From contig OX377205.1 of NCBI GenBank assembly GCA_947396885.1, forward strand, positions 53,056,676 to 53,120,675: a stretch of 64,000 nucleotides of DNA, read 5' to 3'. Under the pieces are notes generated by a model, which made no database searches, was not told where the DNA came from, and saw only the letters and a list, made by a program, of their open reading frames with translations. The stretch comes from Heligmosomoides polygyrus polygyrus (Eukaryota > Nematoda > Chromadorea > Rhabditida > Heligmosomidae). Made by a program: the position numbers and the translations under genes. The number at the start of each line of letters is the position of its first letter. Positions within the stretch are counted from its first letter, which is position 1. Shown here piece by piece: positions 1-11,947 of the stretch.

Positions 1-1811
1 TAAAACCTCTTCTATTTTTGATAAAATTTTATAAAAAAGGAATCAAACATTGAGACGCTGTATTCACTTTTCTAGCGGAGATGAATTACACATGTTCAAG
101 AAAAGTCGAAAAAAGTTTTAGAAATCGAACTTTTATTATTACCTTCTGGGAGAGCGCTGGGTTAATTTGAAAGGTCCGTTTTTTAGTTTAAAAGACGTCC
201 GACGAAGCTAAGGAGGGGAATGGTGGAGCATGGGAGGGGAATCCAATGCCTTTCCCAACATGTTCAGGAGCACCCCATTCCGACCTAATATCAACTATTT
301 TCAGCAACTTTCGCTGCTTTATGGTGATTTTTCCAAGCGCTCCTTTATCAATTCACCAGGTTGAGAGCTGAAAATTTGTCGCTAGATCTTCGATCTAGTG
401 CGAGTTTGAGCGAGCGAGCTGGTATGAGCGGCAACGCTTTGGAATTAACTGCTAACCGCTGGAGGAGGCGAATTTTTGTGCTTGTGCAGAATCCATTGCC
501 CTTCAAGATTCCTGCTGATTATAAGTCTTTCACATGCTTACAGCTCGGGAGGATAGACATGGAAAAGTGGTAGCCTTAATAAGAAAAACGCGTTGAAAAT
601 TCCGTTAAGTCAATAAGACAAATATTGAAGATGCCTTAGTTCATTAGAATTGTTAAAGCGTTAACCGTTATATGTTCAGAGCTGCCTTAAATCCGTCTCC
701 TTCGTTCCGCAGAACCTAAAAGTAGAAGGTGGTGGTCCTTCAACTGCAAGAGGTGCCCTCTAGTTGTTGCGTCCAGTGAAGGCGATTCCATGCGCTGCTC
801 AAAAGCTCTACACAAAACGAATGTCTTCATCTCAGATCAGTGGCGAGTGAATTATAACAAAAGCTTGCTGTTCGATGGGCTAATTTTATGTATGTCGTCT
901 TGCCCTTAGAGCTGTCGACCAAGATCGCTAAGAAGGTAATCACTTCCGCTTACGATTGGGTGTATCGGGTTTCCTCATGCCCAGGCTCGGGAACACCCAC
1001 CGCGAACGCCGCTCCATCAGAAAGGCCAGTCCCCTACCGTATATGCACATGAGCGACCGATCAGGTGATGTTCAGCAGCGAGTGTGTTTTTGCAGGGGCC
1101 CCTGGGTGGTGCGAATGAGGTTGTCGAAGGAGGCGATTGATGGTGGCGATCGGCGCTGATCGTCTCACGTCGGACACTCGGCGATGGCCGCTGCCGTTCG
1201 CATCTGTCATCGCCCGAAGAAAGGCGAATTTGTATCGCGCACTATATAATATGATCGCGCCGGCGAACACGCGGTCCTCTTTGTGCTGGACGCGCGCACG
1301 AGCGCCACTGGCGCCAGTTACAGTAACGACTGCCTGCCAGCATTATTAATGTGGGGAGCGTTTGTGCTGTTCTTCGTTGAGAAAATCGCCGTTCCTGCTC
1401 TACTAATTCAAGCCATGCCTGAGTGGTTCCTTGTGAAGGATAGCTGGGAACCCCTCGTTTAGTAGCCGACCGTGATCGTCGTCTGCTCGCCTGCTCTGTT
1501 CCATCCTTCATCTGGTGGTCTCCGTTCTTAGAGCGTTGAACAGGAAGGGTTTGGAATAGTGAAAGTGTTTACTTGCTGTCTCAAACAGTATTTCTTTGTC
1601 ACGCGGAACAAACACCCCGCTATGGAAAATGAAGGTCACTCTCGATCAAGCAGCAAAATACGAGTGACGTCTGACGAGGACTAGCGTTATAGACCGATGC
1701 AGAAGAGGACCACTAATCACATGCTAGTGTGCGTTAACGTAGTTGAATGAGTATAGGTCTGGATACCTGGGTGATTAGACAAGAACTCAGCGAGGTGTGC
1801 TAGACCTCGCC
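1..1811. other. No gene recognised; mixed AT-rich and GC-rich sequence
   Basis: The first ~900 bases are AT-leaning, with short open frames that match nothing I know. From about 1000 to 1500 the sequence becomes CpG-rich and holds a TATA-like string (ctatataat) near 1242 in GC-rich surroundings, then an AT core (cattattaatg) near 1340. This resembles the CpG-rich, ATTA-bearing blocks that recur across the window. I looked for further ubiquilin exons here and found none I could support. Confidence 0.4.
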
Positions 1812-1970
1812 CCAGGGGCCAGATTCATCAACGATACCGCCGGTATTGTCTCACGGCGGGTTCACCATATCGGACTACGTAGTAAGTGATACGGAGAGAC
1901 ACAGAGATACAGATACGATAACCGATATACCGTTGTCGGCCGGTAAGCGGTTGATGAATTTGACCCCTGG
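1812..1970. mobile_element. Short inverted-repeat element (MITE), copy 1
   Basis: The two ends are inverted: the left begins CCAGGGGCCAGATTCATC and the right, reverse-complemented, begins CCAGGGGTCAAATTCATC. The 159-base body has no coding capacity. The element at 56417-56602 has closely related ends (GGGGCCGGATTCAT..AACG), so this is a small family of non-autonomous elements. Target duplication is not clear. Confidence 0.6.
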
Positions 1971-2835
1971 AGTAACCGCTACGTATCTTTCCGGCCAATC
2001 TGTGAGTTTGTAGCTGTGATGCCAAGGACCTACAATGTTCTGTTCAGTCCAACTCTGCTTGACAGCTAGTAATCGCATTTCTGTGAGGTAACTGCGTGGT
2101 GTCTAAACTCTTCCGGAGCAGATCGGGTACTGTTCTGTGCAATCTGAGCGCTAGGACCACCTTCCTAACAAGGGAAGGATACCAGGTCGCAGCGGCACTT
2201 TGAGGCGAGATGTACATCGCGGAGTGCAGCTTCGAACGCTGGTTCCAAATACGTGCGCCATATCTGCGATGAATATACAGGGTGTGACTCGAGGGGGTTC
2301 AGAGCTCTTGTGCTTTGCTGAAAAGGTCAGACATGATCAGTCCAAGCTCTCCATTTACGTGAGGTTGCTACGAAGAACTTCGCTGGTGATGGGACCAGGT
2401 TTACAACAGTGATCTCAGGACTCCGGAGGTCGAAAAATTGATCGCTCGCTTGATCTTTATCCAATGAGCTTGTGTGGGCTGCTGAGGGTGCGCGGTCAGG
2501 ATTATCGATTTCGCCAAACCTTGCCTAAAGGGTTATTCAAGATGGAGGTTCGACCACCAACATACTGTTCCCACTGTTAGTTCGCCCACTGGTTGAGGAG
2601 ACGCTAAAGCAGCGGAAGAAGACGGGAGTCCCGTGCCTACCGTACCTGCGTAGAGCCAGAAACGGACTCCAAATTCGTGAGCAACAATTATGTTGCCCTT
2701 CGAAGCGAGGTTTGGATAAAAGTGGTAGTCCTCGCCCATCACTTTTTCTCACCCATACCTGTCGCAACCTACTTTGCGGTAAAAATGGTTCCATTGAGCG
2801 AAGTTTGGGCGATTCTTTCCACCTTTGGAGTGCTG
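1971..2835. other. No gene; degenerate interspersed repeat
   Basis: No coding exon is recognisable. The stretch around 2215-2280 (gcagcttcgaacgctg, then a ccatatc string) recurs in diverged form at about 35405-35455 and, more weakly, at 4125-4200. That indicates an old dispersed repeat rather than a gene. Confidence 0.35.
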
Positions 2836-3157
2836 ACAAGGGAACTGTCTGAACGGTACGCCGGAACGGCAAGAACGAGTACTACAGGGAGAATCCCCGT
2901 CCTCCAAATAGTAACAGAACATGTTTTGTTTTTGCCGAATCCTTGAGGCAGTTGAGTAGGAGGGTGTAATGGTCAAGGGTCCGCAGAGCGAGCTTTCCAC
3001 GGCCGCGCAAGATACTGATATGGTGGACTGGGTGGCTCAGTGGTAGAGGGGCTGGCTTATGTACGTGGGGTCGAGAGTTCGGTTCCCATGATACGTCGCG
3101 TTTTGCACTTTTACCATAGTGTCGGATTTCCATAGATTTCCATATCTGAGCTTGTTT
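2836..3157 (+). repeat. tRNA-related SINE (family B), plus copy of an inverted pair
   Basis: This copy runs from an acaagggaactgtct border through gggagaatccccgtcctcc to a tRNA-like module at 3027-3095. That module has an A-box-like tggctcagtgg and a B-box-like gagttcggttccc, followed by a tail with a duplicated tttccata string. The same unit lies in reverse at 3660-3960. Related units are at 33629-33948 (+) and 34614-34938 (-). The tRNA-like part is only an internal Pol III promoter relic; it does not close into a tRNA cloverleaf. Confidence 0.65.
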
Positions 3158-3659
3158 TTGGCTTCACAGTTCCTGCCAAATGGATGCTCCGCTGCAGCTC
3201 AAGCCTGGAATCGCGATACAGTCCACTTTCCCCAGTTCTCAAACTTGTATAGGATAACAATTCTAGTACAGCCAAACCATTTCCTCCGAGACTATCTGTC
3301 CTCCCGAAAACGTGATAGTGCCTTCGCTGGTTAGTGGCGTCGTGACTTCGGCACAATCCTCTTCTGGTTGAAACTCTTGGTCCTCCTCTTCCTATCTCCA
3401 ACTTCTCCACTTCCTCGATTTCCAGCTGTCGCAGTTCAGAATCCCGTAAGATATTTACTATTCCTTCCGTCAGTTTCATCTCCTCTCTCGAAGGGACAGC
3501 ATCCAGTGGAGATCCGCACTTCGTTATCGGGAGGTGAATGACCAATCGAGGTTTATCAGACATTGTAGAGTCAGTGTTGGCGGCAGCAGCTTATTATGAC
3601 CGCGCGACTTTGTAAGCGTAACAGAGGCGACAATATTAATCGAGGTGGTCAAGTTGAGT
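3158..3659. other. Spacer between inverted SINE copies
   Basis: About 500 bases separating the two family B copies. A 150-codon open frame runs across on the minus strand, but it begins in the spacer and ends in SINE sequence and resembles no family I know. Confidence 0.35.
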
Positions 3660-3960
3660 TTGAAGTTCAGATATGGAAATCCGATACTATGGTAAAGGTG
3701 CAAAGATGTAGCATGGGGACGAACCCTCGACCCCACGAACATGAGGGGGCCCCTCTACCACTGCGCCACCCAGTCCACGGCTCCAGCATCTTACCCGGCC
3801 GTGGTAAGCTCGTTCCGTGGACCCTTAACCACCCTCCTACTCGTTTGCCTCAATGATTCGGCAAAAACAAGACATGTTCTGTTGCTATTTGGAGGACGGA
3901 GATTCTCCCTGTAGTACTCGTTCTTGCCGTTCCGCCGTACCTTCAGACAGTTCCCTTGTG
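3660..3960 (-). repeat. tRNA-related SINE (family B), minus copy of an inverted pair
   Basis: Read on the minus strand this repeats the unit at 2836-3157 in the same order: cacaagggaactgtct border, gggagaatctccgtcctcc, then a tRNA-like module at about 3781-3715 (ggtggcgcagtggtag; gtcgagggttcg), then accatagtatcggatttcc. The two copies could pair into a roughly 300-base stem if co-transcribed. Confidence 0.65.
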
Positions 3961-5377
3961 AGACTCTAACAGTAGTAACGAATCAGGTCGATTTCAGATC
4001 GGTGTTTTTCGTAGAGGCTTTACATATAGGCCTTCGGTTGATAGTCTGGAATATTACGAAGTGCAGAAACGCGGAATCTCGGAACCACAAATTCCTGCAT
4101 CCCGTCGTGAGCTTCTACCACGGCTTTATGGCAGATATGGAACATATTTCGAGTCAGCATTCGAAGTTGCTTTCTGTGATATACATCCCATTTCCAAGTG
4201 CCACTTCAACATAGTCTTCTTCCCTCGCAAACGTCACAATTAATTGTGCTTTCTGAAATTTTTAAATATTCGAATGGTTTCGAGCACCGGAAATTTTCGA
4301 GTATCTGAGTTCGTATATGTTTGAAAAAAAAGAAAATTTTTTATTTTGATTGTTCAAATTCGAACGGAAATCATTCGAATGCCTATTCGAATAGGGTATC
4401 GGGTATAATCAAAGCAAGCAAACGCGGTGACAGTCGTGATAACGTCCTGTGGGGAGGTCACAGTACTTGTTCAGTCGTTAGAAATACACTTCATTATAAC
4501 TTATTAATTCTGTTTTTTGAAGGCGGTTGAGCAAAACCTATGTTTTGGAAGGTTCCTTGCTTGCAGCAGCATATATTGTTCGGCTGACGTCTAGGCATTC
4601 TTAAACGACAGTTCCCATACAATCTAAGTAGACTTTTTACGAGAGTTATCCAGACGCGGGAGATTTCACGACGCTGGTTTATGTGGCGCTCAACTCGCAA
4701 GATTCGCCGATTTTTGCAGACTTTCGTTGTCAAATTAGGATTTAGTACGCGAATAGCCATCATGCTTCACTCTGTCTCTCGGCGCGGATGAACTTTGCCC
4801 CGTCCAGGCTTTCCAGTGGTGGCGTCTCTAAGCGGCGTCCTCACCGCATCAATATCCCATTATCCGGCACCATGAGTAGTTGTTTTGTGTGCGTCGATTA
4901 TCTCGCTCCCGCGGGTCCATCCCTCACTGCCCAACACTGTCAGCTCTTATCGCTGTTTTATTAATTCCGCATGTTGGCGGCGCGCTGCGTCGTTTTAGAG
5001 CCAGCAATTCCGCCTCGTGGCGTTTTCGCTGAGCCTGCACACTGAGAACCGAGCCCCAGCGCTTGCTGAGGTCAGTTTCGCAGTGGCGTCCGTCCCCAGT
5101 GTGTGGCCGCGGCGTTGATGGAAGACAGAAGTACGGGAGGAGGGTAGGCTGGCGTGAGCAGCCGTGTGTTCTGGAAGCGGTCGCTCCTTTGCTGACCGTG
5201 GAGAAGGCAAGTGCCGGTCGCGGCTCATTGTCCGTCGCGAATCGGTCGCGCTTTCAGGGCGCCTCTGGTTGTTACATCAAAGCGGCGCCGATTTGAGTGT
5301 TGCGAAGAGCGGAGGCTGACTTGTGGTGTGAGAATCAGATGAAAGCCGAGCAAACGCCTGTGCCTTTTCTGCTTCAG
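3961..5377. other. No gene recognised; AT-rich then CpG-rich, upstream of ubiquilin exons
   Basis: 4230-4420 is AT-rich with repeated attcgaa strings. 4780-5340 is CpG-rich, with an AT core (gttttattaattccgc) near 4953. The upstream exons of the ubiquilin gene must end at an acceptor at 5377, so an upstream exon might be expected here. I found no UBL or STI1-like coding sequence in it. Confidence 0.4.
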
Positions 5378-5574
5378 GATCCGGAAGTGCTGTACGCGTC
5401 GCAGCTGGAGCAGCTCGCAGGAATGGGCTTCACGAACAGGGCACAGAACATCGCAGGTCAGTCGCTGCCCTCCATCCCCTCGAAGGGCCATCTGAGTCGG
5501 TCTCTATTTCAGCTCTGCGCGCCTCCTTCGGCGACCTGAACGCGGCTGTGGAGCGTCTCCTGAACTCGCCATAA
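5378..5574 (+). CDS. ubql-1: Ubiquilin, last two exons (C-terminal UBA domain)
   Basis: Two exons are seen: 5378-5456 and 5513-5574, split by a 56-base GT-AG intron in phase 1. Joined, they encode 46 residues ending in TAA at 5572-5574. They begin DPEVLYASQLEQLAGMGF and end with FGDLNAAVERLLNSP. This is the UBA domain that closes ubiquilins: the MGF loop and the LNAAVERLL helix are the ubiquitin-binding signature. Ubiquilins shuttle ubiquitinated clients to the proteasome through an N-terminal UBL and this UBA. The UBL and STI1 repeats are not seen; they should lie upstream of a good acceptor (ttctgcttcag) at 5377, probably beyond the window start. An isolated duplicated exon is the alternative. 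The C. elegans homologue neighbours sem-4 (from memory), which fits the gene downstream. Confidence 0.85.
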
Positions 5575-8500
5575 CCTCACATCTACCGAGTCGATGATTT
5601 TCTCTTCTTCCTTCACTTCCCAGCTTATCGGAAGGCTTCGTTTGAATAGAGCACCCCGTTATGATGCTGTCGCGTGTTAAACCTAATCTATTACTTGATC
5701 GCTGTTTGAGTTGTTTGTGGGTACTTCTGGGAGCGAGAGCGGCTACGGGCCGTCGTCTTGCCGCAGAAGCCACCCGAGCTGTCGCTTGCGCCACTTAGCA
5801 AGAGCGTCCTACTAGCGTTGCGAGCTGTTCGCATCGCAGCCCCTTGGCGGCTGCCCATGTTCTGTGATCGACCCCTTCTTGTCTCGGCCCGCTGTTCCGC
5901 TTCCCGACGTCTCCATGTCGCCGATTCCCTTCTACACGTCATTGCATTGTACCTGTTGTTCGTTAAAGTGTAGTCTGAGCGATGATAAATTATCTGTGAG
6001 ACATTGTGCGCGGTCCATGTCGCCTCCATGCAGTTGCGCGGGAATATCATGTTCCCGCCGTTCATCAGTGTTCAGCGGAGGCTTAGCGGAGGATCCCACG
6101 GGCGTGGGAAAGGGTTCGACCTCAGCGAGCCGCCCATTCCTTTAAATCTGTGCCATTCAGAGTCACCTCGATGCACACTCGCTGGCCTATTCTCACCTCC
6201 ATTGTTAACACCGCGTTCCTATATCGTTGGGACCTTGCGAAGGGCGGGGGGATTGTGGTTTGTTTGCTTGGTTATGAACATTCAATGGAATAGTGGGCGG
6301 CATTTTATATAATTTGTAGATGTGGTCGTATGGAGACTGCATATTAGGCCAACTCCTAAAGATTGCGTTGGCGTCGTCGAGGCTTTCTCAGTTACAACCC
6401 CCTGCTCCTCTGCAACTGCCACGAGAAACAGGCAACGTTGTTGCGATGTGGGGTGTGCAGGACTTCTCGAGCGCCTATGTGGCAGACTGTTTTCACTTCC
6501 GCTTTTTAGGATCGAGGCTTAATCAGGTCTCATTTCGTAGATCTCTTGAGCGCAGTTACTTCTGCTACGGAGTCAGAGTCACTACTCGAAAGGCCGCGAC
6601 GCGTAGCGGCTCTGATGGAGCGAGCTGTGCGATCCAGCAGCAAGTGCTGCTTGGCCCTCCTATCGCGCAGCTCAGTGTCCTCCGAATCCTCGCCTCCATC
6701 ATCTCGCTCCGATCGCGTGTCCCGCCTCGCTGAGATTCCGGAGCTGGGTGACCGCAGAAATCCACGAATGGTGTCGAGCTGAGCTACGCCTTTCACCCAA
6801 GGTCGGGTTGAAACTCGATCGGAAGTGTGGCTCTGCCAAGGCGACGACCGCAACATAAAACCCCCTTCACTTCACCAACCTACGGAGCGACACGACTGCT
6901 CGCTCGCGGGAACAAGCTTCAGCTTCTCTCGAATGCTTCAAACTTCGCTTTCGTGCATCCGCTATGGGGAAGAGGTTGAACGGTGGCAGCAAGATCGGAT
7001 ATCGGTATTAAAGCAGGGACCTATCGCATGACCCAGTTACCTGCTGTGCTAGGAATCTAGTTGCTGTATCTTTGATGGCTCCAGGTTCTCCATACTCTCC
7101 GGTGAAGCTGATGAAAAGCGCAAAAACTTTTGTGCTCTTTTTGAAGCGCCTCCGCCTCCTACATACATTTCTGAGAGGAATGGAATCACCAGCCACTCTA
7201 GGGAAATATTGCTGACGAAGAAGTCAAAAGGCTCGAAATTATTACATTTTGTGGTCACCAGCGTTCTGTGAGGAATCTCGGAGAAACACTTCTCGACTCT
7301 CGGGCGCTGGTCGGAGGACCTGAGCAACAGGCATCTCGTCACCGTATCTGTCTGAGTGCGACAGCGCATAATGAGCTCTAAATAACGAAGTGCTCTGAAA
7401 TGTAGTACAAAACCCTACACAAGACTCTAAACGCTACCCAGAGTGAAAACCTTTCTGGCGTGGTTTCACTTCAGCGTACGTCACACATGTGCACAGTCCG
7501 CTTGAGTTATAACGCCAGGACGAGGCTTCCGATCGAGAGCAGACTTTTTCGGGAACTGGCCAGCTTACCCTGATGCCAATACGAACCAACTTCGAAGAAG
7601 ACGCACCGGACATGGCGCTACTCCTGTTCCTGCTCGGTTCTGGGAGGCGCTCTGCACTCAGCGCGATTTCCGGTAGAGCGCGACCAGGGCTCAATTCCGG
7701 CCCACACAGAAACTGAAGGCGAGCAAGATGTTGACGGCGCTCGTGACCAACCAGCCTTCACGCGCATACGCGGCACCTGTGCTGCGGTGTATTAAATGCG
7801 TATCGGCGTTGTTCGCCCGTGCCAGGCCCACAATTCTTTAAAAAAAGAAAAGTTCCCTTGCAAGAGGAGGGATTGCCAAATTATGCCTCCCTCATCCTAA
7901 AACTGGGTCACGAGCAATGCTTTTACCTATAGAGCTGGTAAGCTCTACTCGAAGACTGGTAAAAAAACAGTATTTGTTGACACCGGGAGGGGTGGAAACC
8001 ATCTTGCATAGATATGATTTCCCCCAGCATGTTAAATATGTACATAGTGGCTTTCTGTCCAGTAGACCACTTCTTCATCACTGATGTTGCGTATTCTGTT
8101 GATTTCTCGTTGTATGTGTTTGTAAATGTTGTGTTTGCACTTCTCAAACGTTTGTCTTATGCATCCGGAATAAACATAAGCAAAACTGTTCTATTCGGCA
8201 ATGTATAAGACACACCGTGGTCATTAGAAAATGCCATTATGTGGGAGATTTCCTCTATCAGGAACGACAGACGACGTCGCGTGCAAAAGGCTGGTATAGA
8301 GCCTATATCCTGCCATAGATTGTTTTGCTGCAGTTAATGCGCCTTGCACCAGGCAGGACTCGTAGCAGCGCCCTCTGCTTTCCGGACAGGGTGCTGTCCC
8401 ATTACAGCAACAGCACTGCGGGATTCCAGGCTACGTGCCGATATCACGGATGATGCTGGTAGGGAAATGCAACGCACGACTAAACAATGCTGGCGGTGTA

Positions 8501-8917
8501 ATGGGCTAGCATCCTGCGCAGAAAGCGTCGAGCGCGGGTTCCGTAAGTTTTGATCGCAACGAAGGATCCTGTAACATCGGGTCACTCATTTTTCCTGTAG
8601 ACCGCGTCTATCATGATTTTGGCATTCTGTATTCCTCACGCATTTCTTTGCTGAGAAATCGGCGGAAAATCCGAACCTAGCATTATATATCTCTGAAGAC
8701 AGGACTTCATCAATACTCTAAAGTTGCTCTTCACCATCACACTCGCTTCATGACTACATTTGCGCTCTTCATGGACTTCGACACGCCTCTCGGCGTGTCT
8801 CGCACTTGCGCGCTCCGCGCGATGCTGCAGCATCATTAACCTATGGTCACCCTCACTTCAAGGTGGCTGCTCTACTTTTGCAGACGTCTTCCCTCCCGGG
8901 CAGTCCAAATGCGCACG
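5575..8917. other. No gene; CpG-rich 3' flank of ubiquilin, then unassigned sequence
   Basis: 5575 onward should hold the ubiquilin 3' UTR; a GATAAA string near 5983 is a possible weak poly(A) signal. The DNA stays CpG-rich to about 6900, with AT cores such as gttatgaacattcaatgg near 6272 and ggcattttatataatt near 6299. Open frames of up to about 137 codons run in several frames at once, as expected for GC-rich non-coding DNA, and none is recognisable. 6900-8900 is unremarkable. Confidence 0.4.
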
Positions 8918-8968
8918 TGGAACAACTTTGGAACATCGTAAACTTTACAATGTTCCAAAGTTGCTCCA
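8918..8968. repeat. Near-perfect palindrome
   Basis: Arms 8918-8942 and 8944-8968 are reverse complements with two mismatches over 25 bases and a single unpaired base between them (core tttggaacat..atgttccaaa). No element body is visible around it. Confidence 0.7.
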
Positions 8969-9330
8969 CCTTCCCTGAGATCAGGTAAGTAGTTTTGTGA
9001 CATGAAGCCATCCAGATACCTCCCCCATCACTACGTTCGCCATCGGCATCATCTCCAGTCAGTTCAGTGACGTCGTTCTTTATTTTGTGCACTCCTCATC
9101 CTCAAACGGTCAATCTCAGGCAATATCGCCATTCTCGATTAGTACTGAGTGCCTGTTCGACATTGGTCATGCGACGAAAAGCCTTTTTGTCATAGCGGAG
9201 TATTCCCTCCGCTCCTAATACTGTGTTGAACAGAATTTTTTTACGCGACAATATGTATTGATCGATATTGATTGCCCTCCACTGCAGTGAAGCCCTTCCG
9301 ACGATGATCACTACCATGTAACTCCCACCT
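8969..9330. other. Short unassigned stretch
   Basis: No gene. A string atcgatattgattgcc near 9261 recurs at about 9670 on the other side of the SINE, suggesting a local direct duplication that predates the SINE. Confidence 0.35.
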
Positions 9331-9649
9331 CAATGGTTATAAAGGATAAAGGATAAAGGACGGCGTTACTCAATCCCTTCTGGGATGCGCCAGCGCATTC
9401 TACTTCTATGGGATGTCGTGGAGGCGACATGAATGCGTATTTGGCCATACAATGACTTGCGGTGGCCAGCCGATGAACAAGTCAGCGCTCTATCCTTCCC
9501 AGACAAGTCTGGTACCAATTCACCGACCCCGGAGGGATGGAAGGCTTGGTTGAGCTGGGCGGGAAATCCGAACCAGGAACCTGGTATCGGGTGCACGCGA
9601 CAGTCGCGCCTCCTCCGACTGCGCTACACGCGCCCTATCAATGGTTATA
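9331..9649 (-). repeat. tRNA-derived SINE (family A) with target-site duplication
   Basis: The SINE body is 9342-9637 on the minus strand, flanked by direct repeats caatggttata at 9331-9341 and 9639-9649. Read on the minus strand it opens with a tRNA-like head: A-box-like tagcgcagtcgg, then B-box-like ggttcctggttcggatttc. A body shared with five other sites in the window follows, then a (ggataaa)-type 3' repeat. It is a non-autonomous retroelement needing a LINE partner; the intact duplication marks retroposition. Confidence 0.8.
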
Positions 9650-11885
9650 TATAAGATAATAGATAATATCGATCGATATTGATTGCCTCACCATTATGTG
9701 ACGCGGCTTCTAATTGACATCTGCGGCACGTTTTCTTAATTCCGACGCACGTTGGAAGACGTCTCCACCTATAGCAGTCCCCTTTACCGACATGTTTCAT
9801 ATTTGCAAGCGTTTTAAGAAAAGAAAAACTACGTAGCTTGGAAAAGCATAAGAACTCTTATCATTTGACCTCAAGCTCCTTTTTGGATTTAACCTGTTGT
9901 GTTGAATACTCGTTTGTATGTTATAGGGAGAAATTACGCCACGCGCTCGTTCTAAACGCTGCATTGTCTGCTGGTATGATAGTGTCATTGCTGTTTCCAT
10001 GCGTGTAAACCTAAAACCAGCAAAAGCAAAAACAAGCAACCAGCGACAGAGAAAATGCACTAGCATTCTTCACTGCGTAACTTCAGATACACAACATTTT
10101 CACTACCAATCCAATAAACAATACAATATTCTGGATGTGTGAACGGTGCAACCTCTTCACATGTACATCTACATATGTGTGCTGGGATACTAAAAAGTGA
10201 CCCAAAGACACTGCTTTGGCCAAAGGAACAGAAATTCTGTGCTCTTTCAAAACATGAACGCATTTCTGCTTAACACTCGCTAAGTAAAGGTTTTTCACAG
10301 ATTTCCTTAAAACAAACATTTATTTTGTTCTTATGTTTATCTATGTTTAGACAGGTTCGTTTTGCTTAAAATGCGGTTGGTTTAAAATAAAAGTGTCTAA
10401 TTTAAATTAAAAAATGTTGTGTATGCAAGACGTCCCTTGAAAATGAGTTCCAAATTCGATGTTTGGTTATCAAGTTGGATATGTGCATTTTGGATACACA
10501 ATTTAGTACCATGGATAGAAGCGCGAAAGCAATTGCAGGAGTATTTCGGCGTTCCGAAATCAAACCAGGCGTTAAGAAGAAGAATTTTAACGATGGGTCT
10601 ACAAAATTCCACGCAGCGCTGCAAGCAGATGCGGAGCTTTGTCCACGCTTTCTTCAGACGCGTCCTTCAGTTACTTTGACAACGACAAACAGGTCAATGC
10701 TTTAACATGCCTTTAGAATTTCTGTTGCTTTGGGTACTCCTGTGACATACATCGTGTCGGAGAACTGCACGTATGTTCTGTTCACACTTGTAACGCCCAA
10801 ATTACCTGAGCGCGGCGCACTCCTTCGTTACCAGCGATTGTGGCAATGAAGTCAATAGAGCCAGCGTCGCGTAGCTCTTTGAAATGCTCTCGCTCATTCC
10901 GCATTTGTGTTAAACGGCCTTTACGCCTGTAGAAGACCACTGAGGTCAGACCAAATACATACTCTTGGTAGCAGCACGGATACTCCACCCTTGCTGGGAT
11001 AGCGGAATGGAGAAGGACCTAGTGGGCTTAAAGTTGCTAGAGCCGCGAGCCCACGTCACATATGCTTCTACAGAAACGTCAGTTGCTGAGAGCAAGAGCG
11101 CTTCCAGACAGTATGCTGTTAGTCGGTCGTATACCCGACCATTTAAGCTGGGAAGGCGTTTCTTTCGCTAGAACGTTTTCTGCGAGAAGTAAGCTGGACT
11201 TGTTATGGTTACAAGCCTTATTTGCGAGGATTTTCGAGAAGGAAGTGTTGGCTACTAAGTAATCGCTTCCTTTAGAAATGCGATATCACGCGGACGGTTC
11301 TGAATTTAAAATTAACACGCCCCGATCACCGGCGTAACGGGTGAGTAAAGGAAAGGCGAGGTTCAGGGGACCGACTGAGCGCTTAGGAGGTTTGCGGTCC
11401 CTTGCTCAACTAAACACTGCTTCTAATCTTTGTTTCGCACTTCTACCGACATGAGGAAGCCCAACCCAGTTTCTACGCATTCCGGTTCAAACACTGACCA
11501 ATGCATTTTGCTAGCTAAAAGCATGACAGCGGCAGCGACTACTACTCTGGTTCAGAGCACCTTCACAACCTTGCTTCGCCATTTATTCGGGATGTCTGCA
11601 AGCTCACTTTCTGAGCCCTATAATGCATTACACGATTCATTATGAACACATCTAACATCATCATGTGCATTCGATATCAGTTCTCCTAATGCGGATGTTT
11701 CGCAGCAGTTCCTCAGTTTTGGGCCACCATTCTGGAATTCTCAATAGATCTTCTGCTGATGATAAAACCCATTAACGGGGACCCATTGGAAGCATTCGTC
11801 CAAATAGTATATGATATATTATTCGTGAACACTTTTGCTAACGTTCAACTTTCAATATGTGCAGCATTTTTAACGTTACATATGA
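9650..11885. other. No gene; AT-rich unassigned sequence
   Basis: Mostly AT-rich, with short unrelated open frames on both strands. I recognise no domain, and no repeat other than the duplicated atcgatattgattgcc string near its start. Confidence 0.35.
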
Positions 11886-11947
11886 AACGTTAAGCCGAAA
11901 CTAGGATTCTGAGGTGGACCTCAGAATCTTAGTTTCGGCTTAACGTT
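11886..11947. repeat. Near-perfect 30-base hairpin
   Basis: Arms 11886-11915 and 11918-11947 pair with one mismatch in 30 bases around a 2-base centre (gaggt gg acctc). The stem contains gttaagccgaaactag. No surrounding inverted element was found. Confidence 0.75.

Noticed and set aside
3027..3095. A possible tRNA gene (tggctcagtggtagag ... gttcggttccc)
   Set aside because: It cannot be folded into a full cloverleaf with paired acceptor stem, and the same unit recurs with flanking SINE body at 3660-3960.
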